This document shows, piece by piece, positions 44,040 through 51,202 of a stretch of 64,000 nucleotides of DNA (positions are counted from its first letter, which is position 1; the number at the start of each line of letters is the position of its first letter). A model generated the notes under the pieces. That model worked only from the letters and a program-made list of their open reading frames with translations, did no database searches and had not been told where the DNA came from. Both the position numbers and the translations under genes were made by a program. This DNA is from Streptomyces sp. CB00455 (GTDB lineage: Bacteria; Actinomycetota; Actinomycetes; Streptomycetales; Streptomycetaceae): assembly GCF_001905445.1 (NCBI RefSeq), contig NZ_LIVQ01000005.1, positions 566,061 to 630,060 of the forward strand, read 5' to 3'.

Positions 44040-44640
44040 GCGGCCCGGCAGGGTGCGCCGGTTCACCGCCGCGGAGCGGTGGATCCACCGGTCAACGGCG
44101 ACACTGGCACTGGTGTGCCTGGCCTCGGCCGGCTGTCTGTACCTGCCACCCCTGGCGGAACTGGTGGGCCGCCGCCGCCTGGTGGTCACGGTGCACGAGT
44201 GGTCGGGGCTGCTGCTGCCCGCTCCCTTCCTGGCGGGTCTCGCCTCCGTCGCCTTCCGCGCCGACCTGCGGCGCCTGGGCCGCTTCGGGCCGCACGACAA
44301 GCAGTGGCTGCGGGCGGCCCTGCGCCGGGACCGCTGGTCGCGGCGGCCCGCCGGGAAATTCAACGCGGGCCAGAAGCTCTACGCGGGCTGGCTGGCCGGA
44401 GCCGTCCTGGTGATGCTGGGCACGGGGGTCCTGATGTGGTTCACGGGCTTGGCGCCGCTGGTGTGGCGTACCTCGGCGACTTTCGTGCACGACTGGCTGG
44501 CCCTGGCGCTGGCGGTCGTGCTGGCCGGGCACGTCGGGAAGGCCCTGGCGGACCCGGAGGCGCGGCGGGGAATGCGCACGGGGTCCGTGGAACGCCAGTG
44601 GGCCGAGCGTGAGCACCCGCTGTGGCGGCACGGGGACTGA
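44017..44640 (+). CDS. Cytochrome b561-like membrane haem protein, partner of the molybdoprotein
   Basis: 207 residues if started at the GTG 44017; ATG codons at 44020 and 44023 are equally possible. Four membrane segments contain conserved His: RWIHRSTATLALVCLASAG, VHEWSGLLLPAPFLAG, FVHDWLALALAVVLAG with GHVGKAL, and LYAGWLAGAVLVMLGTGVLMW between. These His can bind two b haems as in formate-dehydrogenase gamma subunits. Overlap with the molybdoprotein gene by 23 bases implies coupled translation and a two-protein electron transfer unit like MsrP-MsrQ but not homologous to MsrQ by appearance. Confidence 0.88.
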   Translation: MMMRPPSERPGRVRRFTAAERWIHRSTATLALVCLASAGCLYLPPLAELVGRRRLVVTVHEWSGLLLPAPFLAGLASVAFRADLRRLGRFGPHDKQWLRAALRRDRWSRRPAGKFNAGQKLYAGWLAGAVLVMLGTGVLMWFTGLAPLVWRTSATFVHDWLALALAVVLAGHVGKALADPEARRGMRTGSVERQWAEREHPLWRHGD

Positions 44641-44690
44641 CGGGGCGGCACGGGACCGGCGGGACGGGACCGACGGGCCTGGCCGCCCCC

Positions 44691-44885
44691 CTACGGTCTG
44701 AGACCGGATACCACGTTCGCGGTGGCCGCGAAGCCCTCGTGCAGGGTGGCGGCCATGCTGCTGCTCGCGAGGTAGAAGCCGAGCAGCACGCAGACCAGGG
44801 CGTGGGAGAACTTGAGGCCGCCGCTGCGTACGAAGATCCAGGCGAGGATGAGGAGCAGGACGACCACGGAGAGGGAAATCACCAT
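44691..44885 (-). CDS. Small two-span membrane protein
   Basis: 64 residues, ATG at 44885 behind AAGGAGG. Two membrane segments: ISLSVVVLLLILAWIFV and ALVCVLLGFYLASSSMA, with a short GGLKFSH loop and an amphipathic end (TLHEGFAATANVVSG). Proteins of this layout are common in streptomycetes without a function assigned. It is convergent with the cytochrome b gene. Confidence 0.7.
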   Translation of the reverse strand: MVISLSVVVLLLILAWIFVRSGGLKFSHALVCVLLGFYLASSSMAATLHEGFAATANVVSGLRP

Positions 44886-45407
44886 CGAAACCTCCTTGAC
44901 TCGGCGTCATGGTGGCGCAGGCAGGGGTGCTTCCGGGCGAAAGCCGTGTCCGCCGTACGGGTGTTGACCGTCCGTGACCGCTCGTCAGTCCTTGACGCCC
45001 CCGTTCCCGTGGGCGGCGCGGCCGCACCAGCGCTCCGACAGCACCTGTTCGCGGCCCCGTGCGAGGGGGCCGGCCCCGCTCTCGGCGCGGTACTCCTCGA
45101 CCGCCGTGACCAGGGCGGCCGTGGTGGTGCCGGCCGGCATCGCGGTCATCGCTCGCGGAACGGCCGGCGCGGGCGCAGCCCCAGGGCGCGGGCGGGACAG
45201 GCGCCGTGCGGCCGGCCGTCACCGACCGCGTGGGGGCGCCCGCGAGAGCGGATTCCCACCGGGCCCGACACGCCGCGTCAACTCCGCGAGACATTGCTCC
45301 ACTTCCCCGCGGATGCCCAACACGGACGTCGCAGGGGGCTTGCCCGGCGCCGCCCGCACGTGCCATATATGTCTAGACCTTTACGAGGAAGCGGAGGTAG
45401 GCACCCC
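44886..45407. other. 522-bp divergent intergenic region
   Basis: Between the two-span protein and the fibronectin-type gene. A minus-strand reading from an ATG at 45149 has good codon usage for about 50 codons (MTAMPAGTTTAALVTAVEEY at its start) but then loses it, as if frame-shifted. Near the right end lies the palindrome GTCTAGAC (45371-45378). Nothing else is clear. Confidence 0.5.
45371..45378. promoter_or_regulatory. GTCTAGAC palindrome, partial DasR-type site
   Basis: The sequence ATATGTCTAGACCTTT around it shares the TGTCTAGACC core with the DasR/GntR consensus known upstream of chitinase genes. It lies about 30 bp upstream of the GTG of the fibronectin-type protein. The flanks deviate, so it is a candidate. 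Confidence 0.4.
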
Positions 45408-46355
45408 GTGCGACGCACCGCCCCGGCGCTCGCCCTCTGCCTGGCCCTGGCCGGCCCGGCGGCGTGCACCGCGCCCGACACCGAGCCCCCGCCGGCCCCC
45501 GCCGGCCTGACCGCACGGGCCGGCAGCGCCACCAGCGTGCACGTCATGTGGGAAGCGGCGGCGCAGCGCTCGGGGGTGACGGCCTACCAGGTCTTCGAAG
45601 GCGGCCGTCTGGTGCGCGAACTCCCGGCCGGCAAAACCATGGTGGACGTCACCGGTCTCACCCCGCAGACCGGCTATGCCTTCACCGTCCGCGCCGAGGA
45701 CGCCGCCGGGAACCTCTCCGCGGCGGGCCCCGCCGTACGGGCCACCACCCCGGCGGCCGTGGCCGAGGACCGCCTGGCACCCAGCGCCCCGGCCGCCACC
45801 ACCGGCGGGCCCACCGGGCCCCGGGCCGCCCGGGTCTCCTGGTCGCTCGCGACGGACGACACGGGCGTGACGGCGTACGACGTCTACCAGGGCGGCGTCC
45901 GCATCCACACCGCGGGCCCCGGCGAGAGCGACGCCGTACTGAGCGGCCTCCAGCCGGACACCGTCTACACCTTCACCGTGCGGGCCCGCGACGGCGCCGA
46001 CAACTCCTCCCCCGACGGCCCGGCGGTGGACGTCACGACCCCGCCCTCCTCCGGCAGCGGACCGGGCACCGCGCCCGGCGCCTTCACGGCGAGCGCCTCC
46101 CCCGGCGCCGTCACCCTCGCCTGGTCCGCCCCGGACACCGGTCGCGAGACCAGCGAGTACCAGCTGTACGTCAACGGAAAGCCCACCACCGTCATCCAGT
46201 TCGGCGTCGGCGCGGTACCCGCCGGACGGGCCGAGCACCGGATCACGGTGACCGAACCGGCGGGCACGGTGTGGACGGTGAAACTGCGCGCACGGCTGCC
46301 GGACGGCAACTGGGGGTCCTTCTCCGCGGAGCGGACGGTCACCCTCGTCTCGTGA
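45408..46355 (+). CDS. Secreted or lipid-anchored fibronectin type III protein
   Basis: 315 residues from a GTG at 45408. The N-terminus RRTAPALALCLALAGPAAC is a signal peptide with a possible lipobox before Cys20. Two clear FnIII domains follow (SVHVMWEAAAQRSGVTAYQVFEGG, TGLTPQTGYAFTVRAEDAAGN; then RVSWSLATDDTGVTAYDVYQGG, LQPDTVYTFTVRARDGADN) and a third, divergent one at the C-terminus. FnIII modules normally link chitinases or cellulases to binding modules; here they stand alone, so the protein may be an adhesin or a scaffold. Confidence 0.83.
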   Translation: MRRTAPALALCLALAGPAACTAPDTEPPPAPAGLTARAGSATSVHVMWEAAAQRSGVTAYQVFEGGRLVRELPAGKTMVDVTGLTPQTGYAFTVRAEDAAGNLSAAGPAVRATTPAAVAEDRLAPSAPAATTGGPTGPRAARVSWSLATDDTGVTAYDVYQGGVRIHTAGPGESDAVLSGLQPDTVYTFTVRARDGADNSSPDGPAVDVTTPPSSGSGPGTAPGAFTASASPGAVTLAWSAPDTGRETSEYQLYVNGKPTTVIQFGVGAVPAGRAEHRITVTEPAGTVWTVKLRARLPDGNWGSFSAERTVTLVS

Positions 46356-46359
46356 GATC

Positions 46360-46393
46360 TCACGGCGATCTGGCGCGAACGCCATTGCCGTGA
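46360..46393 (+). terminator. Terminator hairpin after the fibronectin-type gene
   Basis: 14 base pairs including one G-U, with a 2-nt bulge and CGAA loop; it begins four bases after the stop codon. Confidence 0.7.
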
Positions 46394-46417
46394 AAGAAGA
46401 TCACGCACAATACATCC

Positions 46418-48514
46418 GTGTTCGGAGAGTGCTCGTCCAACAACAATCAGGCAGGCTCCGCGGGCGGCGGCGGGCCGGACCGCGGCCCCCTGCCGGGGAA
46501 CCTGCCGTCGCAACCGGCGGGCTTCGTCGGGCGTGAGCGGGAACTGCGCCTCCTGGACGTCCTGTTGCACGACCGGAGACTGATCACCCTCACCGGTGTC
46601 GGCGGCGTCGGCAAGTCCCGCCTCGCCCTGCGGGCCGCCGCCGAGGCCGGCCGGGCACGGCGCGACGGCGTCTGGTGGGTGGAGCTGTCGCCGCTGCGCG
46701 ACCCGCACCTGCTGGCCGCCACCATCGCCCACGCCGTCGGCCTCGCCGACCACTCCGCGCGCCACCTCGACGAGGAGTTGTGCGCGTGGATGGCCGACAA
46801 GGAACTCCTCCTCGTCCTGGACACCTGTGAGCACATGGTGGCCGACTGCCGTCACCTGTCCGCCGAACTCCTGCAGTCCGCGCCCGGACTGACGGTCATG
46901 ACCACGTCCCGGGAACCGCTGGGCTCCCCCGGCGAGGAAGTCGTCGAAGTGCGCCCGCTGCCCTGCGAGGGACCCGACAGCGACGCCTTGGCCCTCTTCC
47001 GGGCCTGCGCCCTGGCCGCGACCCCGGGGGCCGCCGCCACCTTCGAGGACGCCGGCCGCACCGCGGTGGCCGCCGACCTGTGCCGCCGCCTCGACGGGAT
47101 CCCGCTGGCACTGGAGCTCGCCGGGGCCCGGATGCGGCTGTGGACGGTGGAGCAGATGGCCGAGCGCATCGGCGAGCGCTTCGACGTGCTCGCCGACACC
47201 CGGACCGACCGGCTGCCCCGGCACCGGACCCTGCGCACCGCCATCGGCTGGAGCCACGAGCTGTGTGAGCCGCTGGAGCGGCTCCTGTGGGCCCGGCTCT
47301 CGGTCTTCACCGGGGACTTCGACGTGGCGGCGGCCCGCACGGTGTGCGCCGGGGGTCCCCTGGCCGCCGCCCGGGTGGAGCGGGTCCTGGCGGGCCTGGT
47401 GGCCAAGTCGGTCGTACGGCGCACACAGGATCGGGGCGCCGGGCCCCGCTACCGCATGCTGGACACGATCCGCGAGTACGGCCACGACTGGCTGGGCGAG
47501 CTCGGCGAGGCACGGATCGTCGCGGACCGGCACGCCCACTGGTACGCGGCGCTCTGCCAGGCCGCCGACCGGGGCTGGCTGGGGCCGGCCCAGATGGACT
47601 GGTACCGCAGGATGACCGCCGAGCACGCGCAGCTGCGCACGGCCCTGGAACATCTGATGGGCTGCGACCCGGCGGCGGCCCTGGAGATGGCCGGGGCGCT
47701 GTGGTTCTTCTGGTTCGCGTGCGGCCACGTGCACGAGGGGCGCGGCTTCCTCGAACGGGCCCTTGACGCCGCCCCGCACACCGGCCACGCCCACAACCAG
47801 GCCCTGTGGGCCCTCGGGCTCACCGCGCTGCTCCAGGGCGACATGGACGCCGCCCGGCGGTTCGGCGGGGAGTGCGCCCTGGGCGCGGCCCGGCTCGCGG
47901 AGCCCGAGCGCGAGCTGCGCGCGGCCTACCTGCGGGCCGTGTCGGTCCTGATGCCGGGCGATCCCGTGGCGGCCCTCGCACTGGCCGGTCCGCGCGCGCG
48001 GGCGGGCCACGGCGGGCGGACGAACGGCGCGGGCTGGCTGCTGTGCAAGCTGGCGACCGGCTACGCCCTGTGCGACCTCGGGCGCTTCGAGGAGGCGGCC
48101 GAGGAGGCGCGCTCCCTGCGGGAGGCGTGCGCGGAGCTGGGCGAGCGCTGGCTGAGGGCCTACGCGGACTACATCCTGGCGGTGGCCGCGCTGCGCCTGG
48201 GCGACCACGGGGAGGCGGCCCGGCACGTGCGGGCGATGCTGTCCGGCAAGCGCCTGCTCGGCGACCGCTTCGGGATCGCGCTCGGCCTGGACGTGCTGGC
48301 GGCGGCGGTGGCGGGGCTGGGCGACGGGGAACTGGCGGCGCGGCTGCTGGGTGCCGGGCACGCCTGGTGGCGCACGGTCGGCAGGCCGCAGATGGGCGGC
48401 TCACCCTCGCTGACGGCCCTGCGGGACCAGGGTGAGCGGCAGGCGAGGGAGGCGATCGGCGACGCCGCCTTCGAGACGGCGTTCCTGGGCGGCGCTGCGG
48501 CGTCCACCGGCTGA
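46418..48514 (+). CDS. STAND/NB-ARC-type ATPase with TPR-like helical repeats, no DNA-binding domain
   Basis: 698 residues from a GTG at 46418. A short N-terminal Ser/Asn/Gly-rich segment precedes the core, which begins FVGRERELRLLDVLLHD. Walker A is LTGVGGVGKSRLALR, Walker B LLLVLDTCEHMV, followed by VMTTSREPLG and a winged-helix-like region (LPRHRTLRTAIGWSHELCEPLERLLWARLSVF). From about residue 390 degenerate helical repeats extend to the end. It resembles the ATPase half of AfsR/SARP and LuxR-type regulators without any DNA-binding part. Probably a signalling ATPase; partner unknown. Confidence 0.87.
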   Translation: MFGECSSNNNQAGSAGGGGPDRGPLPGNLPSQPAGFVGRERELRLLDVLLHDRRLITLTGVGGVGKSRLALRAAAEAGRARRDGVWWVELSPLRDPHLLAATIAHAVGLADHSARHLDEELCAWMADKELLLVLDTCEHMVADCRHLSAELLQSAPGLTVMTTSREPLGSPGEEVVEVRPLPCEGPDSDALALFRACALAATPGAAATFEDAGRTAVAADLCRRLDGIPLALELAGARMRLWTVEQMAERIGERFDVLADTRTDRLPRHRTLRTAIGWSHELCEPLERLLWARLSVFTGDFDVAAARTVCAGGPLAAARVERVLAGLVAKSVVRRTQDRGAGPRYRMLDTIREYGHDWLGELGEARIVADRHAHWYAALCQAADRGWLGPAQMDWYRRMTAEHAQLRTALEHLMGCDPAAALEMAGALWFFWFACGHVHEGRGFLERALDAAPHTGHAHNQALWALGLTALLQGDMDAARRFGGECALGAARLAEPERELRAAYLRAVSVLMPGDPVAALALAGPRARAGHGGRTNGAGWLLCKLATGYALCDLGRFEEAAEEARSLREACAELGERWLRAYADYILAVAALRLGDHGEAARHVRAMLSGKRLLGDRFGIALGLDVLAAAVAGLGDGELAARLLGAGHAWWRTVGRPQMGGSPSLTALRDQGERQAREAIGDAAFETAFLGGAAASTG

Positions 48515-48528
48515 CTGCGCGCCGGTGG
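48504..48528 (+). terminator. Small hairpin over the STAND ATPase stop codon
   Basis: 8-bp stem (48504-48511 with 48521-48528) including the stop codon. A weak terminator candidate. Confidence 0.4.
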
Positions 48529-48552
48529 GCCGCGTGACTCGGGGGGCTCCCG

Positions 48553-48645
48553 TCAGTACGGGAGGGTCCTTCCCGACGGTGTGCGCAGGTCCAGGTCTCG
48601 GGGGGCGGGCTTGGGGACGGGCTTGCGGATCAGCTGCTGGCGCAT
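48553..48645 (-). CDS. 30-residue peptide gene
   Basis: An ATG at 48645 is preceded by AGGAGG with a 4-base spacer, one of the best initiation sites in the window. The product is a 30-residue basic peptide, beginning MRQQLIRKPVPKPAPRDL and ending RTPSGRTLPY. Its stop codon is inside a 7-bp hairpin (48547-48564). It lies 13 bases after the DUF5999 gene on the same strand, so both are likely made from one mRNA. No cysteine or hydrophobic span is present; function unknown. Confidence 0.6.
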   Translation of the reverse strand: MRQQLIRKPVPKPAPRDLDLRTPSGRTLPY

Positions 48646-48658
48646 GCTGCCTCCTGGC

Positions 48659-48844
48659 TCAGACCAGGGCCGGTCGGCGGGGTTCCACCGAGCGGCCGTC
48701 GGGGAGCAGTTCACCGGTGTCATCGAAGATCACCGCGCCGTTGCACAGCAGGCTCCAGCCCTGCTCGGGGTGGAAGGCCACGGTGCGGGCGGCATCGTGG
48801 TCGGCGCTGTCTGCGGCAGGGCAGGGGGGCTGGTGGGAGCACAT
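48659..48844 (-). CDS. DUF5999 family protein
   Basis: 61 residues, ATG at 48844 behind AGGAGG. It has the family pattern: N-terminal CSHQPPCPAADSADHDAARTV, the core HPEQGWSLLCNGAVIFDDTGELLPDG and a basic tail. Two Cys in the CxxxxxxC arrangement may bind a metal. The family is common in Streptomyces with unknown function. The downstream 30-residue peptide gene is probably in the same operon. Confidence 0.85.
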   Translation of the reverse strand: MCSHQPPCPAADSADHDAARTVAFHPEQGWSLLCNGAVIFDDTGELLPDGRSVEPRRPALV

Positions 48845-48999
48845 GGCGCACCTCCTCGCGAAGTGGGGCGGGAGGGCCGGTGGTCACCCGGTCGAATCCG
48901 CGATCCACGGTGGCGGTGAGTATTGCTGATCGCCGCCCCCGGACGGAACCCATATTGACGGTCCAGTTCACGGTGTGTATGCCCGATTACGATGCGCTC

Positions 49000-49437
49000 A
49001 TGCCAGCGATCCGGATCATTCGCCGCACCCAGCTCCCGCCGGCCGAGGCGTGGCGGCGCCTGACGGACTGGGAGCGCCACGGCGCCCAGGTCCCCTTCAC
49101 CCGCACGATCGTGGGGACGGCGCCCCCGACGGACGTGGGAACGCTCTTCACGGCGCGCACGGGAGTGGGCGGGATCACCTTCGACGACCCGATGGAAGTG
49201 GTCCACTGGCAGCCTCCGGACGGGTCCTCGGCGGGGCTGGTGAAGCTGGTCAAGCGCGGCCGGGTGGTGCGGGGCGGGGCGGAGATCGAGGTCCGCCCCG
49301 TCGCGGCCGGCGGCGCGGAGGTCCACTGGATCGAGGACCTGAGCCTGCGCGGACTGCCCCGGGCGCTCGACCCGCTGGTCGCATGGGCCGGACGGCTCGT
49401 CTTCTCCCGCGCCCTGCACCGCCTGCTGGCCGGGTAG
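49000..49437 (+). CDS. SRPBCC-fold protein
   Basis: 145 residues from the ATG at 49000; an upstream in-frame ATG at 48979 would add seven residues and neither has a ribosome site. The fold pattern is that of polyketide cyclase/dehydrase-like lipid binders: IRIIRRTQLPPAEAWRRLTDWERHG, TFDDPMEVVHWQPPDG, VHWIEDLSLRGL and a C-terminal helix LVFSRALHRLL. TACGAT at 48988-48993 ends six bases before the ATG, so the mRNA may be leaderless. No specific ligand can be inferred. Confidence 0.8.
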   Translation: MPAIRIIRRTQLPPAEAWRRLTDWERHGAQVPFTRTIVGTAPPTDVGTLFTARTGVGGITFDDPMEVVHWQPPDGSSAGLVKLVKRGRVVRGGAEIEVRPVAAGGAEVHWIEDLSLRGLPRALDPLVAWAGRLVFSRALHRLLAG

Positions 49438-49503
49438 CGCCCGGGGTTAGGGTTCCCCCGTCACCACGACCGGTGATCACCGCGAGAACCGAGGGGGATC
49501 TCC

Positions 49504-50328
49504 GTGGCCACCCCGCCACCGCCGCAGCAGGGCGCAGGCCCGCACGCCCACCCGTACCCGCAGCAGAGCGCGGGGCGGCACACCGGTCCGTACCCACAGC
49601 AGGGCACGGGGCCGCAGGCCGGTCCGTACGCTCCGTACGCCGGCCCGCCCCTCCCCGCCCACGCTCCCCAGGCCCCTTTCACGTCCTACGCGCCGGTCAC
49701 CCCGGAGCAGGGGGCGTACGGGTGCCGCCTCTGCGGGGCGCTGCCGGTCGCGGACACGACCGTGCACGGCCACCAGGGCATGGTCGTGCTGATGCGCTTC
49801 CTCAGCCGCAAGGGCCCCTTCTGCCGGGACTGCGGGCTGGCAGTCCTGCGCGACATGACGGCCAGAACGCTGTGGCAGGGGTGGTGGGGGCCGCTGTCGC
49901 TGTTCGTCACGCCGGTGACCCTGCTGACGAACCTGGGCCCGTGGAGCCGGCTGCGCAGGCTCGGCCCGCCGGTGGGCGGCGCGGTGCCCGCGCTCGACCC
50001 GGGCAGGCCGCTGTGGCGGCGCCCGGCCGCGCTCGCCGTCCTGGTTCCGCTGCTGGCCGTGACGCTCGCCGTCCCGGTCCTGATCCTGGTCGCCGTCCTG
50101 GGCGGCGGCGACCCGTCCCGGCTGAGCGTGGGCCAGTGCGTGCGCAACGCGGGCGACTGGAGCGAGCAGGACCTGCGGGTGACCGGGTGCGGCTCGGTCA
50201 GCGCGGAGTACGAGGTGACGGGGCTGCTCGGCACTCCGGGAGCCACCTGCGCCCCCGGCGAGTACATCGGAGACCCGAAATACAGCGAGGACGGCTGGAC
50301 CGCCGCCTGCCTCAGGGCGCTCCGCTGA
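49504..50328 (+). CDS. LppU/SCO3897-type membrane protein with proline-rich N-terminus and zinc ribbon
   Basis: 274 residues from a GTG at 49504. The first 70 residues are Pro/Gln/Gly/Tyr-rich (HPYPQQSAGRHTGPYPQQGTG), followed by a zinc ribbon (CRLCGALPVADT and FCRDCGLAV). A membrane span (residues about 174-202, AALAVLVPLLAVTLAVPVLILVAVLGGG) leads to an extracellular LppU-like domain (SVGQCVRNAGDWSEQDLRVTGC, SAEYEVTGLL, with paired Cys). The group is actinobacterial, function unknown; it may sense or tether at the cell envelope. Confidence 0.8.
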   Translation: MATPPPPQQGAGPHAHPYPQQSAGRHTGPYPQQGTGPQAGPYAPYAGPPLPAHAPQAPFTSYAPVTPEQGAYGCRLCGALPVADTTVHGHQGMVVLMRFLSRKGPFCRDCGLAVLRDMTARTLWQGWWGPLSLFVTPVTLLTNLGPWSRLRRLGPPVGGAVPALDPGRPLWRRPAALAVLVPLLAVTLAVPVLILVAVLGGGDPSRLSVGQCVRNAGDWSEQDLRVTGCGSVSAEYEVTGLLGTPGATCAPGEYIGDPKYSEDGWTAACLRALR

Positions 50329-50352
50329 CGGCCGGGCGGCCGCCCGGTGGGG

Positions 50353-50997
50353 TCAGAAGCCCGGACCGTCTGGGCGGTTGCCCGCGGTGCCGAGGCGGCC
50401 CCACAGCAGGTCGGTCAGGCCGGTGACCAGTTCCGCGCGGTCGCAGGGGCGCTCGCCGAGCCACCAGTCGCCGGCGGCGTGCATCATGCCGACGATCCCG
50501 TGGCCCCAGACGCGGGCCAGGCGGTCGCCGCCGGGACCGAGGTCGACGCGTTCGCCGATCACCTCCGCCAGTTCCTCGCCGAGCCGGCGCAGCAGCGGGG
50601 CCGAGTGCAGGCCGACGTCGAAACCGCGCTCGGCGGAATGGGAGTCCTCGGCGGGGTGCATCAGGAAGCGGTAGACCTGCGGCCGGGCCTCGATGGCGGC
50701 GAGGTAGGTGTCCAGGGTGGCCTCCACCCTGCGGCGGCGTTCCGCCGGGGCGTCGAGCGCGGCCCGCAGGGAGTCGAGCAGGGCGTCGGTGTGCCGGACG
50801 GCGAGGGCCTGGTAGAGGCCCGCCTTGTCGCCGAAGTGCCGGTAGAGGATGGGCTTGGTGATGCCGGCCTCGGCCGCGATGGCGTTCATGGAGGCCCTCG
50901 GGCCGTCCCTGAGCACGACCCGGTCGGCGGCTTCGAGCAGTTCCCGGCGGCGGCGCTCGGCCGCTCCGGGCTCGCCTGTCTGCTGCGTGGTCTCCAT
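50353..50997 (-). CDS. TetR-family regulator, probable repressor of the adjacent acyl-CoA dehydrogenase
   Basis: 214 residues, ATG at 50997. The DNA-binding domain is ELLEAADRVVLRDGPRASMNAIAAEAGITKPILYRHFGDKAGLYQAL. The ligand domain is helical. It is divergent from the acyl-CoA dehydrogenase gene across 205 bp, and that gap has two inverted repeats with GTAA/TTAC arms. TetR proteins in such a setting usually respond to acyl-CoA; that is the natural inference here. Confidence 0.9.
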   Translation of the reverse strand: METTQQTGEPGAAERRRRELLEAADRVVLRDGPRASMNAIAAEAGITKPILYRHFGDKAGLYQALAVRHTDALLDSLRAALDAPAERRRRVEATLDTYLAAIEARPQVYRFLMHPAEDSHSAERGFDVGLHSAPLLRRLGEELAEVIGERVDLGPGGDRLARVWGHGIVGMMHAAGDWWLGERPCDRAELVTGLTDLLWGRLGTAGNRPDGPGF

Positions 50998-51108
50998 GAT
51001 GTGTTTCTCTCCCCGCCCTTGCGATGTGCGTGACGCCCACGCAACGTAACACCCCGCACACCCGGACGATCGAAGCGGCAGCGGCCGCGACTGGCCCCCG
51101 GCCCTTGC

Positions 51109-51167
51109 TTGACACTGCTTACTGACCGGTAACAGACTGTGGCCTTCGTGTGGTTACCGCTAGTAAC
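51109..51167 (+). promoter_or_regulatory. Acyl-CoA dehydrogenase promoter with two operator-like inverted repeats
   Basis: TTGACA at 51109-51114 is a consensus -35. Right after it lies TTAC-TGACCG-GTAA (51119-51132), and further on GTTAC-CGCTA-GTAAC (51153-51167) with perfect 5-bp arms. The two sites share the same half-site, as expected for a dimeric TetR repressor. Confidence 0.65.
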
Positions 51168-51202
51168 TTACGCATGGACGAGCACAGACAGCTGGAGGGG
51201 AC

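Noticed and set aside
45149..45510. Plus-strand gene over the divergent gap 44974-45510
   Set aside because: The frame is Arg/Pro/Ala-rich, overlaps the true fibronectin-type gene start and lacks a ribosome site.
50332..50347. 16-bp palindrome CCGGGCGGCCGCCCGG as an operator
   Set aside because: It lies between convergent stop codons and is simple GC-rich sequence; a weak terminator or chance is more likely.
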